Shown here piece after piece: positions 20,601 to 32,500 of a DNA stretch of 64,000 bases (the first letter of the stretch is position 1; the number at the start of each line of letters is the position of its first letter). Below the pieces are notes generated by a model, which was not told where the DNA came from, ran no database searches, and saw nothing but the letters and a program-made list of their open reading frames with translations. The position numbers were made by a program, and so were the translations under genes. The DNA comes from Bimuria novae-zelandiae CBS 107.79 (lineage: Eukaryota > Ascomycota > Dothideomycetes > Pleosporales > Didymosphaeriaceae). The stretch covers positions 199,989 through 263,988 of the forward strand of contig ML976725.1 in assembly GCA_010015655.1 (NCBI GenBank). The letters run 5' to 3'.

Positions 20601-21854
20601 GACGACGGAGGAAGTGGATTTCCTTGGCATTCTCGATGGGCTTCCCGAGGCTGGACATTCCAGGAAACGTTATTTTCACGCCGCCTGCTAATCTTCGACA
20701 CGTTCGTATCATGGATCTGCGGTCGTCACATCCGACGTGAACATGAACCTGTTCGAACGGAAGTTGCTACCGCAGCCATCACTTGGCCTTATGAGCGCCC
20801 ACACCTCGGCATCCCAATGGGTATGATGTCGCTCATCCCCAACAAACCTTCGCTTGGACGCTGGGGCATGATCATCGAGAACTTTTCTTCGCGCGACCTG
20901 ACTTTTGAAAACGACACTTCTCGAGCGTTAGCTGGTGCAACAGAAGTAATGGCCGCCACCTTCCCAGGTGGCGTCCACCACGGACTGCCTCTTTTCTTCT
21001 TCGATATTGCATTATTGTGGCAGCCGAAGACGAATTTGGAGCGACGCCATGGCGAACCGAGCTGGTCGTGGAAAGGGTGGAAAGGACATGTCAGCTGCCT
21101 GTCACCGTGGCAGCCGTTCTTTCCCGGTGTGTACCGCAAGTCAGGTCTGTCGACCGACTGGGTGATACTGGCGCCGCTGAAACCACTTGCAACGTGGACT
21201 TTCACTACACGAGAAGATTCCCATGCCGTTGAAAACGACTACATGAATGGCTTCTACCATTACCAAGCTATGCGCTCTAACTCAAAATGCACTTTACCAC
21301 CTGGTTGGGAAAGGCACTCCCACGCAGACGGCGACTACTTCACTGATGATAAATTTGCTACCACGGGCTTCCGATACGCATACCCGCTCCCTTCCACCGA
21401 AGACTCCTGGAAGAGCGCTGCATCGCCATCAACCCCTATCTTGACGTGCACTGCGCCTGTTGCGATGCTCACCTTCGGCCACCATGTATTATTTTTCCCC
21501 TCCGTAGTACGCGCAGTCATGCACGGCGATACAATCATCGGCCTGGTCACGCCGAACCAATTCGGCCCAGATGCCCAACCAGGTCAGAGCTGCAAGTTAG
21601 TGGCGCTGTCTCAAGCAACAATCAGCGATGCCCGATGCGCGAACGAGCATCCTCAACTGGGGGACTATTGTTCCGCAATGTGCTCGAATATGACGCCCCC
21701 AAGCTCTGTGTTGGATCCTGGGGATCACGAGTTTCTCAATGTGCTGTGGGTGGAAGAGAAGGATGGGGTTGCGTATAGGAAAGGGCTGGGGATAGTGTCA
21801 CGGCGATACTGGAGTGAGGTTGGCGCGGAGGTGGAAACAGTGATGTTGGGGTAG
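17670..21854 (+). CDS. Coiled-coil / Zn2Cys6 / HET-domain fusion protein, about 1283 aa, seven exons (5' part tentative)
   Basis: Well-supported exons are (18426 or later)-18864, 18924-19298, 19356-19502, 19555-19935 and 19990-21854. Introns are 52-59 nt, all phase 1, and each join keeps frame. Residues about 487-560 form a charged coiled coil (L-R-R-M-L-V-D-L-R, L-K-Q-E-S-A-I-L-Q-E). The splice at 19935/19990 completes a canonical Zn2Cys6 motif, C-x2-C-x6-C-x5-C-x2-C-x6-C (Cys 647, 650, 657, 663, 666, 673), after a basic K-S-R-K-G stretch. About 70 residues on, the HET domain starts (F-V-A-L-S-Y-V-W-G, 743-751), then W-V-D-C-L-S-I-I-Q-D-S and R-G-W-T-F-Q-E. Tentative 5' exons 17670-17979 and 18027-18361 add a four-Cys half of a zinc cluster (C87, C90, C97, C104) and an acidic linker. 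If they are wrong, ATG 18567 gives 1021 aa. A DNA-binding finger joined to a cell-death domain suggests a regulator or decoy in incompatibility; that is inference. Confidence 0.75.
18391..18462 (-). repeat. Dispersed ~75-100 bp repeat, copy D (at an intron/exon boundary of the Zn2Cys6/HET gene)
   Basis: This copy is antisense to the host gene and reads GTAACACACAGGACTAAGAT then AGTGTCTTAC then GTACCTCCACGGTTAGGG on the plus strand. It overlaps the proposed intron 18362-18425; the only frame-keeping acceptor I found (18425) lies inside the repeat, so part of it may be exonised. Confidence 0.65.
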
Positions 21855-22449
21855 GAGAGACCGTGATTTTGTGTTCCACGACCTCCTGTATGCTATTTTG
21901 CTATTGCATACTTTTTACAACTTCGGTTTTCCCGTGGTACCATGGTTAGGTGGCCAGCTTTTGTGTTAGTGCAGAGCGTGCTTCCCTTCCATCTATGTAT
22001 CAGCTATTGTACGCGGTCTTAAGTCCGTCCACGACCTATTTCTGAGGTATAATTTTGCAAGAGCTGAGTGTGTTGAGTCCAGCCAGGATAGGCGATCCGA
22101 TGCTAATGTGTCCGTGCTTTGTTTGCTATACATTCAAAGTTACGAAGAAGTTTTAAACTCTCAGTCACTGCGGTACTCCACCACGGTCTTTATGTTGCGC
22201 TAAGCCTTTTACGCACTAGCGCCCCGTCCGCCCCACGCCTCGGCTAGCTCCACTGGACTGTTGCGCATCGCGAACTTTTTGGCCCTCACCGCATCACCTG
22301 GGCACTACACCTACACCACCCACACCTCCAACCCGCGCAACCCACGCAACCCACGCAACCCTCTCACGACCACCACACACCCAAGACCCTCGCGCACACA
22401 CAGCGCTCTCATCCCGCCTCCACCACAACCCAACTCACTCACCTACACT
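21855..22449. other. Intergenic: 3' flank of the HET gene and promoter of the UPF0390 gene
   Basis: No supported reading frame. The last 150 bp are C-rich with repeated CAACC/CACACC units (about 22310-22440), a pyrimidine-rich composition often seen just upstream of fungal housekeeping genes. Confidence 0.5.
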
Positions 22450-22765
22450 ATGGCCCAAGGCGCCGTCAAACCCCGCAAAAACTCCAATACCCCCAAAAAG
22501 TAACCTCCTCCCTCCACCACTCCCACCTTTCTAAACTAACGCCTCACCCAGACCAACTGGCCCCCAACGCGGCACACGCATCATCAAGCCGAAAAAAGCG
22601 TCCCTCATTTCCCAAAACAAGCTCAAGAAAAAGGCCACCTCGCAGTTGACGGCCAAGACGGAGAAGCTGCTAGCGGAAAAGGCGGGGCATTTGGAGGTGT
22701 TGAGGGGCGGGAAGAAGGAGGGGAGGGTGGGGGGTGAGAAGAGGAGGAAGGAGGGGGGAGGGTGA
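22450..22765 (+). CDS. UPF0390 / DUF2462 family small basic protein, 87 aa, two exons
   Basis: Exon 1 is 22450-22499, exon 2 is 22552-22765, and the 52-nt intron has an ACTAAC branch site and CCCAG acceptor. The protein starts M-A-Q-G, followed by a Lys-rich region, [10 protein letters not shown], a Lys-rich helix ending in [19 protein letters not shown], then a Gly/Lys/Arg tail. The M-A-Q-G start and the K-A-G-H-L-E block are the hallmarks of this family (the human member is C19orf53). Family members are small basic nuclear or nucleolar proteins of poorly known function. Length is normal. Conserved fungal gene; no sign of transfer. Confidence 0.8.
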
Positions 22766-23252
22766 ATGGGAGGAGAGGAAGAGGTGATTTGGAATTTGAA
22801 TCGACTGGATTAGGGGAGAATATGAGGGCAGGATTAGATGGGGACGGGGCTGGAGGAGAGGATGCTGTGAAGATTTGGTGAGGGGAGGGATGGTGTAAGG
22901 CATGCGCTTCTGGAAGCAAGGACGGACCGGACAAGGGGAAAAGCAAATCCTCAGGAGCGCTTTGGAGGAGCAACTTGCGTCATGTAAGGGATGGGAGAAG
23001 GCTCTTTGCATGAAGAACGTGCGCACGGCTCGAATACAGCATCCGCGAACAACAACAGCAGGACGCCAGCTTGCAAACAAGAGCACGGAATTTAGCACGT
23101 TTGCGAAGCAAGTCAATGGATCATCGAAATGTATGGTCGTTGCAATACGCTACAGCCTAATAGAACCCTCGTCCAAGCCGTACTTGAACATAGCCAAAAC
23201 GCCCAAAAGGTATTGATGCTGATAGAAATCACTCAAATTTCCCGAACGATGC
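22766..23252. other. Intergenic between converging UPF0390 and Mtc1-like genes
   Basis: Both flanking genes end here, so this is 3' flank on both sides. Purine-rich on the left (G/A runs to about 22870). No supported reading frame. Confidence 0.5.
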
Positions 23253-24828
23253 TCAAAAGATGCCAGCCCTCGCGGCCTCACCCCCGCCAGCCTCGACAAT
23301 GGCTTCGCGCGCCTTCCCGCGTCCAATGCCACCCTCACCTACGCCCATCCTGCGGGCAACATAGCGCTGAGCGACAACGCCGACGCTCAAGCCGATGATC
23401 TCGGATACCCACTCGGCAGCCCACTCACGCGGGTCAACGCCGCCTTCTTGGATAATCTGCTGGATTTGGGCGGGCAATCGAGGTTCTTCACCCTCGGCCT
23501 GGGTAGCTGCGGGCGCATCGAGCCACTCAACCCATTTCGCAGGGAACGCCTGACTAAGCGCCTTGTAGCTGATGCCGTGGATAGGGTCGTGCAGATAAAT
23601 CGCAAAGACGACCAGTTCCTCCGTCTCTTTCGGCTCTTCGACACCGCCCTCCTTCTCGTCTGACGGTGAGGTTGCGAAAAGGTCCTCAGGGGCGGTATAG
23701 CTAATAGCCTGCAGCGCTAGGAAAATGTTGCTGCTCCGGACGGGGTTGGACTCGCTCAGAACCTCAGTCGCCTGCTTGGCCGCCTCTTCGAGCCCGCCCC
23801 TCGCAGCAAAGAACTCGTTTGCGTACGATTCGGCGCTCACCCTGACGAGCTTCGTGCCTTCGGGGAGTCCCTTGACCACGCTCAGATCCCGCTTGTCCGT
23901 GTGGCGCCACCAGGGCCCATCATTCCAGCCTGCGCTGCCACCGTCTAGCGAGCTGCGCTGTGTTGACTCTGAGCCGCGCTGGATGACGAGCAAGTCCCCG
24001 CCCTCGACTTGCGACATGACGGAAGAGAAGGTCTGGTAGATGATGGGGTCGAGCGAGGGGTAGCCGATCAGGTCGTGGGTCATGTGGATCTGGAGGCGTT
24101 CGTGCTGGGAGATGGGCGGGGCGAGTGTGTGGACGAGGTTCGTGAAGGTTGGGATGGCGCGCTTCTGCAGTTCCTCTCCTGTGCGTTGTTAGAGCTGCAT
24201 GTGACTTGGTGGTAGTAGTAAGGGTCAGTATACCGAAGCCGCGCAACGCTCCTAGATTCACGTTGCCTCGCACCTGCTCCGCCCACCGCTGTGCTTCCTC
24301 ATTCTTCTGGAGCTCCTGGTAGGCGGCCTCGGCCCGTTTCCGTGCCGCATCGGCCGTGGCCGTGGCAGTGGATAGCAGTCCGCCAACGCTGAAGCCTCCC
24401 CACCCCCATCCACCGGCCTGCTGCTGCGGTGCAGGTGCTGGCTTCACGGGCTCTTCCTCGGTCGGGGCAAAGCTCTGGCGGAACGAGCGCGCACTCTCCC
24501 CCGACTTGCGCGGCGGCTGCGCCTTCTCCTCGCTGGTACGGCCGGACCCGCTGGACGAGGGCGTTGCAATGCCTCCCTTCTTACTAGAGGCCGTCGACGA
24601 GGAGGCCAGCTTCGGCGTGTTGGAGCGGCTTAACGGGCGGGGTGCTTCGGGCGCCTGGTACTTCTCGAGCGCCTCGAGCTCCTCCAGCTCGCGCAGGGCG
24701 TCTATGTCCTGCTGGGCCGTCTTGCGGGGGGCTTTGGCGGGCTTGGAGCTCTTGGGCGGGGGTGCAGCGGGTGCCTCCGCCTCCATCTCGAGCTCGGCCA
24801 GCTGCTCCTCGACCGTCTTAGGCGGCAT
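23253..24828 (-). CDS. Mtc1-like (DUF5427) protein, 506 aa, two exons
   Basis: Exon 1 is 24234-24828, exon 2 is 23253-24178, and the 55-nt intron has GTATAC and CACAG ends. The first ~135 residues are low-complexity, rich in Pro/Ala/Ser/Lys. A Gly/Trp-rich patch (W-G-W-G-G-F) and a helix A-A-Y-Q-E-L-Q-K-N-E-E-A-Q-R-W-A-E-Q-V-R-G-N (in two parts) follow. The splice then links to P-T-F-T-N-L-V-H-T-L-A-P-P-I and H-E-R-L-Q-I-H-M-T-H-D, and on to Y-P-S-L-D-P and S-Q-V-E-G-G-D-L-L-V-I-Q-R-G. These blocks are characteristic of the fungal family named after yeast maintenance of telomere capping protein 1, a cytosolic protein with genetic links to telomere capping whose molecular activity is unknown. 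It diverges from the RGG-protein gene over a 507-bp shared upstream region. Confidence 0.75.
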
Positions 24829-25335
24829 CGTGCGTGGCCGTCAGTAAAGTACGCGGCGGCTCAACGGGCGGTGACAACCGGTAGTGAATGTGTGAACAGG
24901 CTTGAGGGCAGCTTGGAGGGCAGCTTGCATACAGCGCGGCGGAGCTATTGTCGCTGCTGCATATGTGAGACATACCAGCCGGCCAATCAGAGCGCTGCGC
25001 TAGTCAGCCAAGATCGGGTTTTGCTCGAGCAGCCACGAGCACCTCAAGAGGCAGATCACGCCTGCCAGCCCTGACCATCTCCTGTTCAATTTCAAGATCA
25101 CGGAGACGCAGGCATTATCTACCCCTTCAAACATATACTTTGCTACAATCTAGACGTGTTGTGCGTCCCGTTCGTTGTCTCGTTTTTTTGTGCATGCGAC
25201 TGTCACCCTGACTGAGATCGCGCTACTCCTCCAGTGGAAAGCTGGAAACGTACTACACCAATCCATGGTTTGATTTTATTCCACTCTTTCCGGAATCCTC
25301 ACCTGGACTATTGAACTGTCCAGCCATTGAACGCG
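24829..25335. other. Bidirectional promoter region between the Mtc1-like and RGG-protein genes
   Basis: The two flanking genes diverge here. No reading frame of interest. A pyrimidine-rich tract (about 25170-25190, T run) lies roughly 150 bp upstream of the plus-strand start. Confidence 0.5.
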
Positions 25336-28300
25336 ATGCCCGGTTCAAGGAATCTTCCCGCCCGCGCCTCGCAGCGTCGACATGCGAATCAGCAGGATGA
25401 TGAGCCTCCGTCACGCACTCGTTCTGGTCGCGGTCCCAAGTCAGCTGCAAGAGACACCAAGCCTGACATTGTGTCACCAAAAGCCAATTCACATCAGATC
25501 AGCACCACGCCGCAGACGAGGAAAACTACTCGTCAAGCATCGGCCGTTACCAATTACGCAGACCTCGAGGCCGGAAACGTCGTCTACGGTCTGTGGGAGG
25601 CGCCAATCTTCCACGTGTTTGGCATTCCACGGGAATTCTTGGACGGCCTCAAAGAGCAAAAACCATCAAAGAAGCGAAGATTTAGCGAACGCTCCGAGCT
25701 CCCTGCTTTGAACACGCTCTTCACTCACTCAGACACCATGAGCGAGGATGACGAGAGCGACGAGAGCGACGAGCCCGACGAGCCTCCTTCGCCCCAGCCT
25801 GCTCCGACCAGGGGTCGCGGCCGGGGTGGTCGCGGAAGCCGAGGCGGACGCGGCCGTGGAAGAGGCAGAGGAAGTCGCGGCGGCAGAGGAGGAAAAGCAT
25901 CTGCTGTACCGCGAACCACTTCTCCTTTGCGCACTCGACCATCTCGCAATGCTGCACCCGCTTTTCCCTTAGTGGAAGAAGAGGAGGATGAGGCGTCCAA
26001 TCAGGATTCGGCTGCGGACGACGCCAAGCATTCGCTCGATTCGGAAGGGGAGACCATGAACGGGTTGACCGACGACGAACTTGATGCGATCCAGGCTAAG
26101 CAAAACAAATTGGGGAACTCAGGCGAGGGGAAGGAAGCAGCCGACTCAGTCGTACCATCGAAGACACCGCCAGGCTCACCGCCGTCAGCACTTGTACATG
26201 CCTACAACGACTTGAACGCCAAGATCCCTGTTCCAACCGCCCTACCGAAGATATCGCTATCAGAAAAGCCAGTACCACGAACACGGACACCCAAGGAAGG
26301 AACCTCAACGCCCGTACCGCCTGCACCAAAACTACCGTCTATTTCACCAGAGGAAGACGCCATATCCGAGTCCGATCTCTTGGGACCCTGGGTCGAAGAT
26401 GCACCTAGTCCCGTTGAGGCCGAATGCGAGGATAGAGCTGACTACCTTTTGCAAAAGCGCTTCAAGCCAATGGTCGATGTTCAAGATGTCATCGCTTCAC
26501 TGACAAAGTACGCTTTCGCACAACGAAGCACTGAGAGCTTGTACGCGTTGGCTGAAAACACTGAAAAGATCTTGAAAGCATGGCAGGACGAGTATCTTGT
26601 GCTTGATGCCCGGGTAGGTAATTTGCTATTACCGTTTTTGTTCTTGCTAACCGGGGTAGACTGCTCCGCATGCACACCCGCCAAAGAAGCCTTGTAATGG
26701 TGGTCGCATTCCCATCAACCCACTCGTTTATGAAGACATGAAAGAGGCGGACATATATGGTTACACCTATAACCCCAAAATCCCAGAACCCGGCTTTCAA
26801 GATCCTTTCACCCAACGCCCAGGACACGAGCGCTCGGGTGGTAGAGAATTGCGTCAACGTCGCGCTAATGCCATGCTGGACTCCGCAGCCCCTAGTGAGG
26901 AGGAGGAGGAAGACGAAGAAGGTAGACCTGCTAAGCGGCAGCGCCGGGCGACCCGCCACTTCGAGCCAAGCGAAGCAGGCACGGGCAGCACCACACCCAA
27001 GAAACACAATGGCTGGGGTGGTGCTAGAAAGAAGGGTGTCAGCAAGTATGCGAAACCGTCAGAGCCTACCGCATCTGCTACACCTGAGCCAGACGGACGC
27101 GGCAGACGCGGAAGAGGCTTGCTTCATCCTCGGGTGCAGGAGATGCGGGAAGAGTCTGCTATCACTAGTTCAGGTGACGAAGGCTCCTCAAATGGACAGT
27201 CTTTTGATGACGAAGAGCCTCCAGCTCGACCTGCTAAACGTGGTGGCAGGGGTGGTGGCAGGGGCAGCAGAGGCGGCAGAGGACGAGGCGGATATAAAGG
27301 GCTTACAAAGCGGGTATTCGAAGAAGACGAGCCCATTCCGTCGGCACATGCACCGAATGGGCCCCCACCTGCTCTTCAATCGTTGAGTCAAGGGCAAAAT
27401 CAATTTACCATTGATACCCCGGTAGGAGCACCTGTGCCACCTCCAGTAGTCGGCCCGCATTCTACAGAAACCGTCTTCCAAGCGACACCTCAGCCACCCG
27501 GCTATCAGGACATCAGTGTCCCCCCTCCAAACGCGCACACTCCTGATACTTATATGAACACTACCCCAATACATCAGTACAGCAATCCATACGACGACTC
27601 GGCAAACAACTCCGCCTCCAGTTCACGAAAGAAACCACGCGTTAAGAGCGAAAAGCGCAGCCAGTCCATGACGATATGGTGGGCGGAGCGCAAAGCCCGT
27701 CAAAAAGAAGCCGATGAGAAGACCGGCACACCTCCCAAACCGCCAACCTCACGCTCCAATTCAGGCACCGGTCGCCGAGGCGGCAGAACATCAGCAGCTG
27801 GATCTCCCGACGCGAAATCCATTTCAGAGCCGCAACACCATTCAATACCGTTCGTCTATCCCAACCCACGCGCACCGTCTTCCGCACCGCCAGCTCCGCA
27901 CGAAGTCCAAGCTTACCACTCCCACCCACCACCCCCTCCGCCTTTCTCTGTTTCTTCTCCTTCAAGCATTTACTCCCCAACAACATCCTTTCCGCCTCCG
28001 CCCTCCCTCGTCATGCAACCCTCACCCCTAACCGCCATCCCGTCCAGCGTCCCACCGCCCCCGAGCATGCCCCCCGGTCCTGGCCGTACGCTTGCACCTG
28101 CACCGCTCCCGCCGCACGTCCCGATGATGGCGTATCCGAGCCCGTACGGCCCGCGCACGGCGCCGCGCCCGAAAAGCAATGTGCCGCCCCCGCTGGCTCC
28201 TGCCCCGAATCTGCAGAACCACGTTAGTCCGTATCCGCCGATGAGCATTTTAGGCGCAGCGGTAGGTCCGCCGGTGAGGGATATGCCGTTTAAGGTGCTG

Positions 28301-28342
28301 GTGCCGGGGATTCCGCCAGATAGTCGGAGGGGGAGTCGTTAG
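25336..28342 (+). CDS. RGG-rich, largely disordered probable nuclear protein, 986 aa, two exons
   Basis: Exon 1 is 25336-26613, exon 2 is 26660-28342, and the 46-nt intron has a TGCTAAC branch site. I do not recognise a named family. Two dense Arg-Gly boxes are visible (residues about 159-187 and 620-640). They are flanked by acidic Asp/Glu/Ser runs (about 136-150 and 504-513) and basic clusters such as K-K-R-R and K-R-Q-R-R. The only globular-looking stretch before the first box is near residues 70-130 (Y-A-D-L-E-A-G-N-V-V-Y-G-L-W). A second conserved-looking segment spans the splice (D-Y-L-L-Q-K-R-F-K-P-M to P-L-V-Y-E-D-M). The C-terminal third is Pro-rich. RGG boxes bind RNA and are methylated by PRMTs; a chromatin or RNA-processing role is inference. 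The in-frame codon before ATG is TTG, so ATG 25336 is the clear start. Confidence 0.75.
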
Positions 28343-29229
28343 GAGCGACGCCGTCTGCATATGGGTGGGAGGAGATGGGGTTTTGATCCGTATATACCGG
28401 GAAGAAAGGGCTGGGAGTGAGATCTCCAGAGAGGATGGGTTTTCTTTTTTTTTTTTTTTTTTTNNNNNNNNNNTTTTGTAAACTTTTGTTCTTTGAGGAG
28501 GCGGCGTTTTCGTGACGACGCTTTGGCGTGGTCTTGTACACTGGGTAATGTGGGAGATCGAACGCTTTGGTGTCCTTCTTCTTGGGCACCTTTCTTGAAA
28601 CGAAACGCTTCGGCGTCGTGTTTTGAATGTCTGTGTGTGTATTCTTTCTGTACGATACACGGCCCGGGATGGGCACACGCTGGGAAACTCCGGGCACCCA
28701 CCTTTCCTCGAAACCAGTGCAGGAGAAACGCCTTTGGTAATATTTTCCGTCACCGAACTGTGGTATGTTGGGATATCTCAGGGAGGAGGCATTTGCAGCG
28801 TAATGTAAAGCTGTCAATGAAGATCGCCACTATTAAAACGGAGCTTAAGAATGTGTGGCTTGCGTGCAACGCTAACCTAAACGTCTTGTAGCTTAAATAA
28901 CAACGGTGTGCATAGAAGATAAAAGCGTGATAAGAGAAGGGTGTCGTAGCGTTAACCAGCCAGCGTAAAACTAACAGGCTCTTTCCTTTTAACCTTAATT
29001 AAGGCGCTATATCTGCTTCTTCGTTATTCTATTTATTTAATCTGTGTTAGTGTGTCTTTTATTACTATTATTAATATTATTAACCTAAATACATTATGCC
29101 ATACATAGTAACTAAAAAACGTAATAATTATAGTAATTAAAAGGGTGTATTAAAATAAATATGTAACTATAAATAATGGCGTAATAAAAAGAGTAAAAAA
29201 TATGAAGTGGTAGTAACTATAAATACTCT
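28343..29229. other. Transition from gene island to AT-rich block, with an assembly gap
   Basis: A T-run of about 20 bases is followed by ten Ns (28464-28473) and more T. Right of the gap, composition is still balanced to about 28900 and carries frames without motifs. Beyond that it becomes AT-rich and RIP-like up to the copia LTR. The frames crossing the Ns are meaningless. Confidence 0.7.
28464..28473. other. Assembly gap of 10 N within poly-T
   Basis: Ten undetermined bases sit inside a homopolymer T tract; the real length of the tract is unknown. Confidence 0.95.
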
Positions 29230-29521
29230 TGTCAGATTGGAAGGGTAATCTGATAAGATGAAAAGATGATAATTGATTGAGATGAATTGAGGTATGAATT
29301 ATGTGTGCTTGTCTCTAAGAGGTCTGGGACTTTGCCTTTTATCTTTGGGTTGCCTGCCTAGATATCCCTTACTTTATTCCTTACTTTATCCTTACTTTAT
29401 TTCTTACTTTATTCCTTGCGTCATTCCTTGCGCGTTAAGCGAGGGCGGAATATAAAGGCAGAATATACGGGCGTAAGTGCGCCAGCCTCCTTGCAGATGC
29501 AAAGGACTATGTAATTAGACA
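29230..29521 (-). repeat. 3' LTR of the copia element (292 bp)
   Basis: It starts TGTCAGATTGG and ends in ...TTAGACA on the plus strand and matches 34390-34693 along its length. It lacks one 12-bp CTTTATTCCTTG unit present in the partner. Confidence 0.9.
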
Positions 29522-32500
29522 CACCCCCTTAGCTTGGGCCTATCCTTAAGCTGGACCTTTCGCATTTGTCCATTATTCTAACTTAAAGACCTCTATCCTC
29601 TGCTATAGATCCTGTAGGGTAACCTCTTAATTAGTGATCTTGTCTGATATATCTTCAAGTCCTAGTTTACTTAGAAACTTGCTCTATTTATTCATAGGCA
29701 GGGCCTTTATAAGTCTATCTATAGCCATGTCCTCTAAGCGTTAATAGTCTACCTTAATTATTCGTAGTGCGACCTCTTGTCTTAGCTAATAATTATAGAT
29801 ATTTATATAACGGAGCTTGGTCTGCAACTTGGCAATTTCTTTAGTAATAAGTTAGATTATTTACTAATTATTATAATTAATTGTAATAAGGGAGTTGCTA
29901 AGGTTGATTTTTAGCTCTTTTAGCAATCGGGATGTAAATAGTGCCTCCTTAGCTACTTGCGATAGTGCTAGTAATTTGGCTTTAATTATTAATATAGTAA
30001 CTATATCTTGCTTGTTTGCTTTCTAGGCGATTAGGCCACTAAATAGCTTAATAATATATCCTTGTGAGCTCTTATAGTCAAGTGTATTATTAGCAAAGGA
30101 TGCGTCGCTTACCACTTCTAAAGTATCTGCACCCCTAAGCTAAAGACCTAGTAATCTGGTATTAGCAAGATAGAGGAGAACTTAGTTGGCAGCCGCTTAG
30201 TGCTCTTTACTTAGGTTAGACAGGAATCGTGATAATCGGGAACTTGTAAAAGCAATATCTAGCCAAGATATAACTATAGCATAGAGAATTAATCTAACTT
30301 TACGCTAGTATTAATTAATCTCACTCTTACTAGCTAGTCCTGTCCTTAGAAGTAATTTAATTAAACCTATTAGGGTATTATAGCGAATTTTATGGTAATT
30401 AATAAGGCGCGATATTTTATTAATATATAAAGCTTATAAAAGCCAGATCTTTCTGCTCGAGCGGTTCCTAATAATTTCAATTCCTAGAAACCACTACAGG
30501 TCTTTGCCACCCGTAAGTGTAAATTTAGTACCTATTATTACGAGAGCAGCTTTAGCAGCCTGCTTTTATAACTTGTTATAGGCAATAATAAGGTCATCCA
30601 TATAGAAGAAGATAATAATACTATCCTTAATAAGGCAGCATGGCTCGTAGGGCACTGTTTCAAAGCTAATATCACGGAGCGTTAATGTGAATTCTCTTTA
30701 CTAGAGCAGTGGAGATATGCGCAGTCCATATAGTGCTTTGTGTAGTTTAAGGACTGTGCCTGCTCGCGAGTAGCCGCGAGGCATTTTCATATAGATTTCT
30801 CTATCCAGCTTTGCATGGACAAACGCGTTAGTAACGTCGTGTTAGATAAGCTCTAGGTTAAGCTAAGCTACAATCGCTATAAGCATGCAGAATAATCGTC
30901 TTATAAGTGTTATAGCGTAGGTTTCTTGCGAGGTAAGATGCCGCTATTAATCGCCTTGCACCACCAGCCTTGCTTTATATTTCTGTAATTAATAGTGTTT
31001 GTCGAATTTGTAGGTATATACCCACATGCAGTTAAGGATTTAATAGCCTGCCACTTTCACTAGAGTAGTTGCAACCTTACTCCAGGACTTTATTTCCTTG
31101 TAGCTTTGTAGATAGGAACGTTCTACTTCCTTCCACATATTATAGAGAGGGTAATCTTCGAGCTTGCTTTAGCATGTAGGTGGCTCTAGAAGCACGCTTT
31201 AATGTGGCTTCTTACCTAATATAATTATTTGTTAAAGCTACGCCTTATTAAGAGTCTTGCCTTTGTATTTGCCACTGCTACTAGCTTTAGTGCCTGCCAT
31301 AAAGGCTGCGGCCTATAGGCTTGTTTGCCACTACCCTGTTTACACTCTTTAGGGTGGTATAGCTTAATTGCCTCTTGCTATTAATTGTGCAAGGAGTGTT
31401 ACTAGTAGTAGCGTTAAGGGAGATATTAGATATTCGCACCTAACTTTCCTATCTTACCTATACTTAGGAGCTTCTTTAACCTCTTCCTCTGGCGCTTTAC
31501 TAATTATCTTATCCTTAAAGAAGGACTTAGTAGCATGCTCTTATAGAGGTAAGGGAGGTAACTCTACTAATTGCACCTAGGCCACTATTTCTTCTAATAT
31601 ACTATGTATAAGGTTTTCTATTAGGTCTTTAGTTTTGCCTAAGAACATAGTATCCTTGTTAAATATTACGTCGCGAGTACTGATTGTCTTTGCTAGAGAG
31701 GGAATTTATATTCTTTAGATATTTATTAATTTGTAGCTAATAAGGTAGCTAATCTATGCCTTAGGGTTAAGCCTCTAAAGCCTACTCTTGTCGCGTTTTG
31801 TATCGTTAGTTATCGTAAAAGCTTTATAGCTATATGCTTTTAGGTAAGCTTAATTAGGCTTCTTCGGTTGGGTAATAATGCCGTTCTAAAAAGCTACTAT
31901 TATAAAGAACACTTTATATAGAGATTGCTATTAATTAGCGTAGTTTAGCGTTCGATTATATAAGTAGACTACGGCTCGGGTAATCTTAGGCTATATCTAC
32001 TAAGGTAGGTTAGAGTTAAGTCGTATCGCGCGCGCTTTCTCCTTAATTACACCCCCTAAGCGTTTAGCTCCTCTATTTTATGCTTAAGTATTAGGTGCTA
32101 AAGGCTTAATGTTAATGCCTTACGCTAAGCACCACTTCTTAACGTCTACCTTAATAAAAAAGATCTTGTTATTAGATTTAATTACTTTTACTATAATATT
32201 ATATTGTCCTTCTATAAACTGCATAAAGGTGCTAAGTAATTTAATAATTAACCGTGCTAGGCGGTTATCCTTAAAGTAAAAGTCCTATGCAAAGCCAAAG
32301 AATTAGTTAGTAATTAGTATTTAGCTCTTCTCTCTTGTTAAGCTATCTACTTCATAGTCGTGAAAATCGATTACGACTTGCTCGCCGGGACCTTCTATTA
32401 GATCTCTGGCTTGCCGGCGTATTTGCCATTTTAGTTTTGCTTTGCCGCAGGCATTACACTTGACTATAGGGAGACTTTTAATCCTTACCCCCTTAGATTG

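Noticed and set aside
25725..26000. Minus-strand Pro/Arg/Leu-rich frames opposite the RGG box
   Set aside because: They are the antisense of Arg-Gly codons and carry no independent signal.
28250..28817. Minus-strand frames running through the Ns
   Set aside because: They contain undefined residues from the assembly gap and a poly-Lys translation of the T tract.
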